Shown: one piece after another, positions 1 to 9,842 of the stretch
Layout: the number at the start of each line of letters is the position of its first letter
How positions within the stretch are numbered: position 1 is the stretch's first letter
NCBI GenBank assembly: GCA_944989445.1
Contig: CALYLW010001029.1
Coordinates: forward strand, 1-64,000
DNA length: 64,000 bases
Origin: Ampullaceana balthica
Taxonomy: Eukaryota; Mollusca; Gastropoda; Lymnaeidae
Reading direction: 5' to 3'
The notes under the pieces: generated by a model
What the model was told of the DNA's origin: nothing
Seen by the model: the letters and a program-made list of their open reading frames with translations, nothing else
The model's database searches: none
Position numbers and translations under genes: made by a program

Positions 1-299
1 CGGCAATTTTCTAGTGCCTTTAGAAAGTGGCAATTTTCTACACTCACACACAAAATTTAAAAGGGTTTTCCCAAAATGTACTTTTTTTTTCCCCCGAGTA
101 AGTTTTAAAATTAATTTCGTGTTCAAAATCAACTTCGGATTCTGAAATCTCAAATAACGACTGCACATGACTACTGTATATTGCGCTTCTGAAACTGGCA
201 GTAGCTAATGCGCACACTTCCGCTGAACATTCAAAAGTCAAACGGTTCACATGAGAACACGTCTCTGGCTCACATTATAAAAACCGGCTATTTAACGTT

Positions 300-590
300 T
301 GTAGTACAAGAAGTGAGCTCGCAGCAGGTTTGTCCTCGGCGATGTGAACTGGACTTTGTTGTTGGTGAACTGAAATAGAAGTTCTTAAGAGAGCGGACCG
401 GAAGTGGGAGGTCTTCAGAAGTCGAGACGCTTCACAGGGCATTCTGGGCGGCCATTTAATGAAGCAGGGGGGGGGGCGGGAAATAAACGATTCGTCCTTG
501 TTGGTAAAAATGACGTATAAGGAGTCACGTAGGTGCTAGAAGTTGAGAGTTGAGTCACAGAAGATCTGAAATCAAATGACTCTTAATAAA
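300..590 (+). promoter_or_regulatory. Candidate promoter and untranslated first exon
   Basis: This stretch is less AT-rich than its surroundings. It contains an ETS-type site (ACCGGAAGTG, 397-406) and a YY1-like site (GCGGCCATTT, about 449-458), both typical of TATA-less animal promoters. A strong 5' splice site, AATAAA|GTAAGT, follows at 590/591. This could be a promoter with a non-coding first exon for a gene further right, conceivably the one starting at 28146. No transcript evidence is available, and each motif could occur by chance. Confidence 0.2.
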
Positions 591-931
591 GTAAGTTCCT
601 GTTACCCAAGTTTCTTTGTGCTTTGGCTAACCTAAAATAAAACGCCCCACATAAGATATGGGAGATGAGTCATTATACACAATTTTCTCGGAAGTTTGTA
701 ATTTCTGTCAGTTTCCAACTATGGGGTGAACCGAGAGATAATTAATCCAAGACCCAGTGAAACATTTAACTTGTACCATCTTCATGAATCCTAATACACC
801 AAATTACGGTACATGGGAAATGTTAACAAACGAGGGATATGGTCGTTATTCGTCAAGTAACATAACTCTTCTCCTCACATCCAAACTGGGGATTCAAAAA
901 ACGAAATATTAGCTTTGAAGCCCTGTCTGAA

Positions 932-1110
932 TAAGTAATCGATCCCTTCCCACTGAACATCTCCCTAAGTTAGTAATCGATCCCTTCCCACTGAACATCT
1001 CCCTAAATTATTAATCGATACCTTCCCACTGAACATCTCCCTAAATTAGTAATCGATCCCTTCCCACTGAACATCTCCCTAAATTAGTAATCGATCCTTT
1101 CCAGTTGAAC
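932..1110. repeat. 38-bp tandem repeat, about 4.5 copies
   Basis: The unit begins AGTAATCGATCCCTTCCC and ends CATCTCCCTAAATT. Copies are nearly identical except for a few single-base changes and a decayed last copy. No reading frame is conserved. Confidence 0.9.
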
Positions 1111-1703
1111 ATTAATCAGTAACCCCGCATGGAAAAAAAACACACTAAAATAATTACTTATATCCATATGAATGTATTACTTTTGATCATTACACTCACT
1201 TCGTGATCATTCACGTTTCCAGAAAAAAATAATTAATTTCTCCTTCACACTACTTCCTCAACCTTGTTAATAATTGATCAAAGGAAAATCTCGTTTTAGT
1301 TTTACTACGTCATCGTGTTTAAATTATCAGAAAATTGATCCGAAATTTGATTTCTCGTTATGAAAATTTCGAGTATATTTTAGAAAAGAATAAACTAAAA
1401 ATGTCACTTTCATTATTTGAATTCATGGCCATTTTGTAAAGTACATATGCGAATCGTACTTTGGTATAGTTAAAGCGTATCTTTTAAAAGGGGATGGAAG
1501 CCAGGGATGCTAGACTAAACCCACATCTCTTCAAACGTTACTTTCCAAATTAATTAAACAACAATCAAACATTTCTCTAAATGACAAACGTAGCTGATGT
1601 GCATCATCATGTTATTATACATGTATATTTTTTTTTAATTGCCATTATGATATGAATGTTTTAAATGGAATACATTTAAAAATCTGTGTGTTTTACTATT
1701 TTT
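1111..1703. other. AT-rich stretch, nothing recognised
   Basis: No open frame of note, RNA gene or repeat end was found. It runs up to the first AAATCCC element. Confidence 0.5.
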
Positions 1704-2198
1704 AAATCCCTTATATTAACTTCGCGGCCGTCTCTCTCTCTCTCTCTCTCTCTCTGTCTTGGGCTCGGCGGGCGGGTGGGCGGAAAAACAGAAGTCAAAA
1801 ATGACCCACTTCCCATGATCCGATCGAACTGAAATTTGGAACACGGACCCGTCTAACCTAACAATGCATTGTATCAAAATTTCAGATCGATCGAACGTAC
1901 CGTAATTAAATTAGAGCATTTTTAGTTTATCCTTATATGAGGTATGTAATTCAAAATTCACTGTTTGTTATTGTTTTTTTTCTGCCCAGTTCCACGTGAG
2001 TTTGAGTTGACGCCGACCGTCGTGTTGACGCCGACCGTCGTGCCGACAGCCCCTCGCATCCCACCCCCATTTATTAAAGACAAGGGACATCACTCGGTGT
2101 CAGTCTGTAAATGTTTGAAAATAATCAATACTGTTAGTTATGTCTCATATATAAGGGATTTATAGTCAAAAACTTTGTTTTTACGGGTTTGTTTTATT
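1704..2198 (+). mobile_element. AAATCCC element, copy 1 (tandem unit 1 of 3)
   Basis: This is a non-coding element of about 0.5 kb. It starts AAATCCCTTATATTAACTTC, runs through a (CT)n tract and a conserved block with ATCGATCGAACGTACCG, and has ATATAAGGGATTTATAG near its other end, so the termini carry inverted copies of AAATCCCTTATAT. Outside the inverted copy a further conserved tail ends in ACGGGTTTGTTTTATT. At least seven copies lie in this window in both orientations. The CT microsatellite, subterminal inverted repeats and head-to-tail arrays resemble non-autonomous Helentron-type (rolling-circle) elements. That placement is an inference; a MITE is the alternative. Confidence 0.75.
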
Positions 2199-2665
2199 AA
2201 ATCCCTTATATTAACTTCGCGGCCGTCTCTCTCTCTCTGTCTTGGGCTCGGCGGGCTCGGCGGGCGGAAAAACAGAAGTCAAAAATGACCCACTTCCCAT
2301 GATCCGATCAAACTGAAATTTGGCACACGGACCCGTCTGACCTAACAATGCATCGTATCAAAATTTCAGATCGATCGAACGTACCGTAATTAAATTAGAG
2401 CATTTTTAGTTTATCCTTATATGAGGTATGTAATTCAAAATTCACTGTAATCTTAGTTCCACGTGAGTTTGAGTTGACGCCGACCGTCGTGTTGACGCCG
2501 ACCGTCGTGCCGACACCCCCTCACATCCCACCCCCATTTATTAAAGACAAGGGACATCACTCGGTGTCAGTCTGTAAATGTTTGAAAATAATCAATACTG
2601 TTAGTTATGTCTCATATATAAGGGATTTATAGTCAAAAACTTTGTTTTTACGGGTTTGTTTTATT
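2199..2665 (+). mobile_element. AAATCCC element, copy 2 (tandem unit 2 of 3)
   Basis: It abuts copy 1 with no spacer. It lacks the T-rich block of about 26 bp (GTTATTGTTTTTTTTCTGCC) found in units 1 and 3, and has several private differences, such as GGCACACGG where they have GGAACACGG. It is therefore the divergent middle unit of the trimer. Confidence 0.75.
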
Positions 2666-2691
2666 AAATCCCTTATATTAACTTCGCGGCC

Positions 2692-2729
<38 letters not shown>

Positions 2730-3169
2730 TGGGCTCGGCGGGCGGGCGGGCGGAAAAACAGAAGTCAAAAATGACCCACTTCCCATGATCCGATCGAACT
2801 GAAATTTGGAACACGGACCCGTCTAACCTAACAATGCATTGTATCAAAATTTCAGATCGATCGAACGTACCGTAATTAAATTAGAGCATTTTTAGTTTAT
2901 CCTTATATGAGGTATGTAATTCAAAATTCACTGTTTGTTATTGTTTTTTTTCTGCCCAGTTCCACGTGAGTTTGAGTTGACGCCGACCGTCGTGTTGACG
3001 CCGACCGTCGTGCCGACAGCCCCCTCGCATCCCACCCCCATTTATTAAAGACAAGGGACATCACTCGGTGTCAGTCTGTAAATGTTTGAAGATAATCAAT
3101 ACTGTTAGTTATGTCTCATATATAAGGGATTTATAGTCAAGAACTTTGTTTTTACGGGTTTGTTTTATT
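2666..3169 (+). mobile_element. AAATCCC element, copy 3 (tandem unit 3 of 3)
   Basis: It is nearly identical to unit 1, including the T-rich block, but has a longer (CT)n tract. A short sliver of another dispersed repeat (GGGGTACTGCGCTATATAA) and an (ATT)n tract follow at 3172-3249. Confidence 0.75.
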
Positions 3170-3249
3170 ATGTCAAACGTTGTAAGCTTGATGGGGTACT
3201 GCGCTATATAAATTATCAAACTATTATTATTATTATTATTATTATTATT

Positions 3250-4809
3250 GATCCATTATTTGCATGATTCATCAATTAAAAAAAATTTAAAAATTGGGCA
3301 GCATGAATTTCCAATTTGATATCAATTCATCAAGGGACAGAAACATGTTTGCCACTAGCTTTTACGGTAGTGTGGGGTTGATGGTAGCAAATCTTTGTGA
3401 TACTGATAGTATTGTTTAAAGCGGAGACTAATTAAAGATATTCATGAGAAATGTGGGTACGAGACAACATGGGAGATGATCGCTAAGAAAACGTGGGGTG
3501 GGGGCTGGAAAGTGTGTGTGTGTGTGGAATGCACAACCAGAACACCGTGCAGTGACGTCAAGTTTCTTTGTCTGCGAGGGTAAAGGAACCGCAGAGCACC
3601 TGGTGTCATAGGGTCACGCACGTGAAGGGTTAACTGCTGCTCTTCCTGTCGTCAGCTGTTTGGGGATCAGGGTCTGCAACACACAACATTCCTTGGCCTG
3701 GCGTGTCAATCACTCTACCAAGGACCCAAATGTGTGTTTCTCTCGGGGAATTAATAAAATCGACATTATTTAACCAGAACTGTTAAATTCAGGATATAGA
3801 TTAAACACCGAGTCTGTTATTTATAAATTTATACCCCTGAAATATGTATAAAAATAGATTTAACACGAACAATAGTAGTAATTATCAAAATAAATCAGTT
3901 ATTTTAATGTAGAGATGACCATCTTAGAACTTGTTAAAGTTAATGACATCAGAGAAGAACACATTTTCACTTGTGTTTTATTTGATAAGATCATAATTAA
4001 ACTATAATTTTTAAAAAAAAGAACATCTTGGCATTACCTAGACCTTCTTTCATTTTTGTTTGGCGTCCGCTTATGCTCTATCATCTGAACAAAACTCGTG
4101 CACAATTGACAGATACAGTGAATATGACCCAAGCTTGTACAATCAAAACTGCACTCATTGGCGGAGACCCGTCATACAAACATGTACGTACATCGCCTGC
4201 TAAAATTAGAATCTTTTTTTTACGAGATACAATATCTAAAAGTGTGCCAAAGCCATCAACAACATTTGGGGGTCTCCTAACGAAACACTCGTACCTAAAT
4301 CTGGATTGTTGATAAACACAGCCCGTGGAGCTAGGGCCTGTTGAAAGTCGTGGGTTCTTTAAGTTTTAGGGGAGCACACCAAACACTGAGAAATAGCTGG
4401 ACCCTGGAATGTAGTCATCTACTTGGTGATCATAGCAATAAAGAAAGTTGGGCTCCGATAAAGTTTTCAAATAAATTAAAAGCGATACGAGTAGTGTGTG
4501 CCAACAAAACAAAGTTTGTTAAGCCTTAATTTTTAGACAAAATACTATTGGAAACGTTAGAAATATGCTTTCTTAAGTGTCTTATATAGAACCTGTCATA
4601 TAATAAAATCGATTTTAAATTTGTTGTATCGAAATTTATGTTTACATTTTATATTACATTTCATCATTTAATCATGGGGGTAAAATCATGACTTTGGGGT
4701 ATAGGAATAAAAAATTATTTAATGTAACAAAACTAATGTAAGTATTGAGAAAATGGCAATATAATTAAGATGGCAGCTTAGTCGTTTTAGAAAATAGAGA
4801 TACGTTTTA
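3250..4809. other. No gene recognised
   Basis: AT-rich sequence with a short (TG)n run near 3512. A 94-codon open frame at 4028-4312 (+) shows no recognisable domain, no repeats and no plausible splice context, so I do not call it a gene. Confidence 0.45.
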
Positions 4810-5363
4810 AATAAAACAAACCCGTAAAAAACAAAGTTTTTGACTATAAATCCCTTATATATGAGACATAACTAACAGTATTGATTATTTTCAAACATTT
4901 ACAGACTGAATCTGTCTTAACTCAAGTTTGCTTCATAACCCTAGGGGGGAGGGGTGGGTGGGAGGGGGAGAGGGGAAAAGTCTGGTCACCGATTCGCTTG
5001 ACCGAGCTCAGAGTGACACGTAAAATGTAAACAAAAGCGCCCCGTCGCTTTGTTGGGTCGCCTCAATGCGTCAGCTCAAACTTTCACGTGGCAAAAAAAC
5101 AATAACAAACCGTGAATTTAAATTATATACCTCATATAAGGATAAACTAAAAATGCATTAATTTAATTACGGTACGTTTGATCGATCTGAAATTTTGATA
5201 CCATGCATTGTTAGGTTAGACGGGTCCGTGTGCCAAATTTCAGTTCGATCGAATCATGGGAAAAGGGGTCATTTTTGACTTCTGTTTTTCCGCCCGCCGA
5301 GCCCAAGACAGAGAGAGAGAGAGAGAGAGACAGAGACGCCGGTGAAGTTAATATAAGGGATTT
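4810..5363 (-). mobile_element. AAATCCC element, copy 4 (minus-strand dimer, unit 1)
   Basis: Minus-orientation copy with both ends present: AATAAAACAAACCCGTAAAA at 4810 and ATATAAGGGATTT ending at 5363. It contains a G-rich insertion (GGGGGGAGGGG type) and a (GA)n tract. Confidence 0.75.
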
Positions 5364-5926
5364 AAATAAAACAAACCCGTAAAAACAAAGTTTTTGACTA
5401 TAAATCCCTTATATATGAGACATAACTAACAGTATTGATTATTTTCAAACATTTACAGACTGAATCTGTCTTAACTCAACTTTGCATCATAACCCTAGTG
5501 GTGGGGGGGAGGGGTGGGTGGGGGAGGGTGGGGGAGGGGTGGGTGGGGGGAGAGGGGAAAAGTCTGGTCACCGATTCGCTTGACCTAGCTCAGAGTGACA
5601 CGTAAAATGTAAACAAAAGCGCACCGTCGCTTCGTTGGGTCGCCTCAATGCGTCAGCTCAAACTTTCACGTGGCAAAAAAAACAATAACAAACCGTGAAT
5701 TTAAATTACATACCTCTTATAAGGATAAACTAAAAATGCATTAATTTAATTACGGTACGTTCGATCGATCTGAAATTTTGATACGATGCATTGTTAGGTC
5801 AGACGGGTCCGTGTGCCAAATTTCAGCTCGATCGGATCATGGGAAGTGGGTCATTTTTTACTTTTCTTTTTCCGCCCGCCCAAGACAGAAATGATGAGAC
5901 GGCCGCGAAGTTAATATAAGGGATTT
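5364..5926 (-). mobile_element. AAATCCC element, copy 5 (minus-strand dimer, unit 2)
   Basis: It directly abuts copy 4 in the same orientation, so this locus is also a head-to-tail array. Its G-rich tract (GTGGGGGAGGG) is expanded relative to copy 4, and the (GA)n tract is almost lost. Confidence 0.75.
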
Positions 5927-6410
5927 AAAAATATGTTGAATTAATTCAGAATCAATGATCCAGAACATTTTAACAATTAATATTTAACGTAATCAATTAT
6001 TAGATAATACTATATCATAGATATAGTTTAGACTCATATAAACTTTTATGTAAGAGGCAATGAAAGGACATTGGCTAAAACCGGGGCTGCCCAATCCTAA
6101 ACAGTAACTAGAGTTAAAAAACTGGTATGCTGACTATTGTGAACACGCAGTTGACAGACAACTCGACGGCAACGCTGTTGGTGAAAGCTGTGTTACCGAC
6201 AATGGGCCTTGGTGATCAAAATGAGAGTGGATTGTCCAACGAACACATACTTCAACAGGGACTGGAACTGCTGGCATTTCAGCATGGCCCCTCAATAAGT
6301 AAACTATCAGCCCGACTTCGTGTACAACGCTGGACATGGCCGTAGAGATCTGGGGATGCGTAGGAGTCCTACGCCCAGAAACAAATTGGACTGCCGAACA
6401 GATGCAGGAT
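5927..6410. other. No gene recognised
   Basis: AT-rich up to about 6060, then of balanced composition. Overlapping 60-70 codon open frames occur on both strands at 6127-6345, but neither has a recognisable motif. A decayed repeat fragment is as likely as coding DNA. Confidence 0.35.
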
Positions 6411-6598
6411 CAGGGCCGGTCTTAGCAATTGCGCGGCCCTATGCGGCCTAGTATGCGAAACGGACCGCGCGGGGCACAGTTTTGGGTAGGGATAAGGAAT
6501 TAATAAAGATGATAAGTGAAAATTAAGATAGGCGGGACCTATGAAAGCGCGGAACCCACGGCGGCAGCTTAGATTGCAGTGGCCTAAGACCGACCCTG
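6411..6598. mobile_element. hAT-type MITE (CAGGGCCGGTCTTAG ends)
   Basis: The inverted ends are CAGGGCCGGTCTTAG and CTAAGACCGACCCTG. They are flanked by TGCAGGAT (6403-6410) and TGCAGGAG (6599-6606), an 8-bp target duplication with one mismatch, as hAT transposases make. A related copy lies at 16749-16935 in the opposite orientation. Confidence 0.8.
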
Positions 6599-6998
6599 TG
6601 CAGGAGGTTGCCAGGTTACTTAAAATTTTGAAGCTTAGGCCCAAAATAATATATATAAATTAGAAGGTTTTGTATGGCAGCAGGAGAAATGTAAATAGGG
6701 CGGGTTTACTTTTAAAATTTTTTTGTGACCATACTGAAATTGATTTCTTATTTTATTTGGAGGGTGGGAGATCTCCCTTACCGGTACTTATTTGAGACAT
6801 CACATGTACCGAATAGCAGCAATAATCCGTTGAAATAGTGGCAAAGGTGGTAACTTATGCTACGACGGAATAAGACGGAATAAACAAGACTATAGGGTGA
6901 TAACAATACCATTCTAAAGTCAAATCAACAAACACAAGAACCACAGTCCCTAGACCAAAGGTCGGTGAATAAAAGTAAATTACTCCATTTGGAGTATA
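6599..6998. other. No gene recognised
   Basis: AT-rich spacer between a MITE and an AAATCCC element. No significant frame or repeat was seen. Confidence 0.4.
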
Positions 6999-7534
6999 AA
7001 TAAAACAAACCCGTAAAAACAACGTTTTTGACTATAAATCCCTTAGATTCTATATATGAGACATAACTAAAAGAATTGATTATGTTCAAACACGACAAAT
7101 ATTTACAGACTGAATCTGTCTTAACTCCCCTTTGCTTTTAACCCGGGGGGGGGAGAGGGGAAAGGTCTTGTCACCGATCGCTGGGCCGAGCTCAGCGTGA
7201 CACGCAAAATGTGAACAAAAGCACGCCGGTACACCTGGTTAAAACACGAGATGTGTTCACCTGTGGCTGGAGTGAAGTCAAGTGACCCGTAAAATGTAAA
7301 CGATAGCGACCTCTACATATAGTTTATATAGATAAACTAAAAATGCATTAATTTAATAACTGTACGTTCGATCGATCTGAATTTTTGCATTGTTAGGTGA
7401 CACGGGTCAGTGTGCTAAATTTCAGCTCGATGCCATGACGGGAAGTGGGTCATTTTTTGACTTTTGTTTTTCCGCCCGCCCAAGACAGAGAGAGATGACG
7501 ACAGAGACGGTGGTGAAGTTAATATAAGGGATTT
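6999..7534 (-). mobile_element. AAATCCC element, copy 6
   Basis: A diverged single copy with both ends present (AATAAAACAAACCCG at 6999 and ATATAAGGGATTT ending at 7534). Small insertions and an altered interior make it look older than the tandem copies. Confidence 0.7.
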
Positions 7535-8072
7535 TTTTAAAAAAGGTACTCTTGGGAGTAATGCAGATTCTTTTGGGGGAATATAAAATCTGCTAGAATT
7601 CGCTCCTTTTGGTGGGTAACGTCAAACATAAAGTTGTATATTTTGGGGGATCAGACTAACAAGTTAGCCAACCCCTGCCCTAGAAATAATGAATCTGTGG
7701 GCTCTCAAACTCCATGCTTTTATTTCATGTTATATACAAAATGAGACCAATGTATGACTAATCCTATTAGCCCAGATAAACATGATGCTTAAAATAGGCT
7801 CTTTAGAAATGCCACACACAAATCTTTAAGTCGCATCCTTTCTAAAAAAATTGCAAAAAAAACCAACAAAAAAACCCAGCTTATTTCTCTAAATAATCTG
7901 CATCGTCCAGAAATAGTTCGTCTCAGCTAGCCGTCCACAATGATAACACAACGATGTTCAAATCCCCCGCGCAAATTTGAACTAGGGAAATATTTCACCT
8001 TCTGTCTCACGCTATCGTACCCGAGATAAACACATCTAATGTCTTACGTACAGCGTTTCCATCTAAAATAGA

Positions 8073-8164
<92 letters not shown>

Positions 8165-8954
8165 GACAAACAAAACTCACCCGAAAATTAATACTCTTAT
8201 TGTCCACTCTTGCAGGACGTCATGATCAGATTCCGGCCCAAGACGCCGGCCCTTATCTCGGCCGGCTAGCCTCAAGAAGAGATCACATTCAAGTTTTTTT
8301 TGGTCTTAACAAGACAATGATGAAGTGAGCCCTCCCTCCTCCCAGGTTTCAAACGCAACTGTAAAAAAAAATAATCCATGTTCCTGGTGAATATACCATG
8401 GCCCAGGAGTCGGAGTCGCAGAGCCGAAAATATTTATTTGTGGGCTGTATTCGTAATCGTAAATAGCGATGCTTCACGGGTTAGGATGTTACGTCATTGT
8501 GTGTTTTGAAACTGTTCGATATTTTGTGATTCATGTGAATTTTTAAAATTATTTATAAGTATTGATGTCTTTATAATCATCGATTTATCACGTGATTTTT
8601 AGGAACAGGCCCTGAATAGGAGTTTTCTTTTATCAGATGAGTATTGGCATAAACCCTTCTCTATCGCCTTCCGCAATGAGTCTTCACGAAGACCCCAAGA
8701 TTTTACCTTACGGAGAAGGATGCCATCCAACACCCACGTATCAAAGACCTTATCATTTATTTGATGCACACTCCAGGCACACGGGTTCGAGAATATTTTA
8801 TTGCTATACGATGAATAAAAGTTAACGAATCGTACGGAGACAACTTGCGTTTGCAAAGAGCTGATAGATTGGGCGAGAGAGCTCGTGTCGATATCTCGAT
8901 TCCTAGATTTGAATGTTAAACATATTTGTTATTTTAAAAAAGCAAAATAGTATC
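7535..8954. other. No gene recognised; includes an (AT)n microsatellite
   Basis: The only clear feature is the (AT)n tract at about 8079-8162. Short overlapping frames on both strands at 8599-8856 have no recognisable content. The YI-repeat frame across 8007-8207 is produced by the microsatellite. Confidence 0.4.
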
Positions 8955-8966
8955 ATAAATCTATAA

Positions 8967-9388
8967 CTTGAACTTGAACTATCCCTTAACCCGTTGTTGG
9001 GTCGTTGGGGCACCATCGTGAACTGCTCACTAACACACGCCATTTGTCACGGTCCTGTGCTTCCCTTTGAGAGTCGCTGAATGACAGGCCGGTCCACTCT
9101 TTGATATCGTCCTCCCATCTTTTATTTTGTCTGCCTCTTTTCCTTCCTCCCTGGACTGTGCCTTGCAATATAGTTTTTGCGAGACCTCCATTTCTTGTCA
9201 CGTGTCCGTACCATCGTAATTTCCTCTTTTTAATTGATGTGATTAGGTCCTCGTAGGGGCCAATGACAGTACTTATTGAGTTGCGGACCGCTTCATTTGT
9301 GGTGTGCGCTGTGTAGGGGATGTTCAGTATCTTTCTGAAACATCTCATCTCCAGCGCATTGATTCTTCTTTGGAGGTCTGCAGTGAAT
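8967..9388 (-). mobile_element. 5'-truncated LINE fragment (RT C-terminus)
   Basis: The minus strand (9348-8986) encodes about 120 residues matching the C-terminal tail of endonuclease-reverse transcriptase LINEs. They start MRCFRKILNIPY, with LRWYGHVTR, GGRKRGRQ, KRWEDDIKEWTG and DRDKWR motifs. The fragment lies between two copies of ATAAATCTATAA (8955-8966 and 9389-9400), a 12-bp target-site duplication, so it is a 5'-truncated insertion and not a degraded larger copy. Its 3' end is a short CAAGTT-type repeat. The RT catalytic core is absent, so it is not autonomous. A second, shorter copy of the family is at 52310-52561. Confidence 0.88.
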
Positions 9389-9636
9389 ATAAATCTATAA
9401 ACAGTTCGCTATATTCAGCCGTGCTTTTGATAAAGAGAATACTCATCATTAAATAAGCAGATCGGATCATTTAGAGTTTAGATCAGCACATTAAATGGAC
9501 TCATTCTTCGATATATATAATGTTGTTATCAACACGTGAGTATGATCATCAGGGTAAATAAATAACAAATTAACATTGGCAATTCAAATTGTTTTAAATT
9601 GCGTCGACGCATGAATGTCCACTGAAGCAAGCACAC

Positions 9637-9842
9637 CAATGTTCCCTTTACCCCGCGCGGCCATGCAGATATCTGACCGACGCCGTGCAGCAGTTTAGAA
9701 TTAACGCGCGGCAAATTTGATAAGGATACTTAATTTGTATTTATGGGGGTGCACAATATTTCACAAAGAATGGATGATGTGCAACTTTGCATACGAGTTT
9801 GTTATTTTGCTCATGGACCGACGAACCTAAGAGGGAACATTG
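9637..9842. mobile_element. hAT-type MITE (CAATGTTCCC ends)
   Basis: The ends are CAATGTTCCCTTTA and TAAGAGGGAACATTG. They are flanked by perfect 8-bp duplications AAGCACAC (9629-9636 and 9843-9850). Another copy is at 60121-60276, and a fragment of one end is near 20053. Confidence 0.85.

Noticed and set aside
8007..8207. Frame with a Tyr-Ile repeat
   Set aside because: Product of the (AT)n microsatellite.
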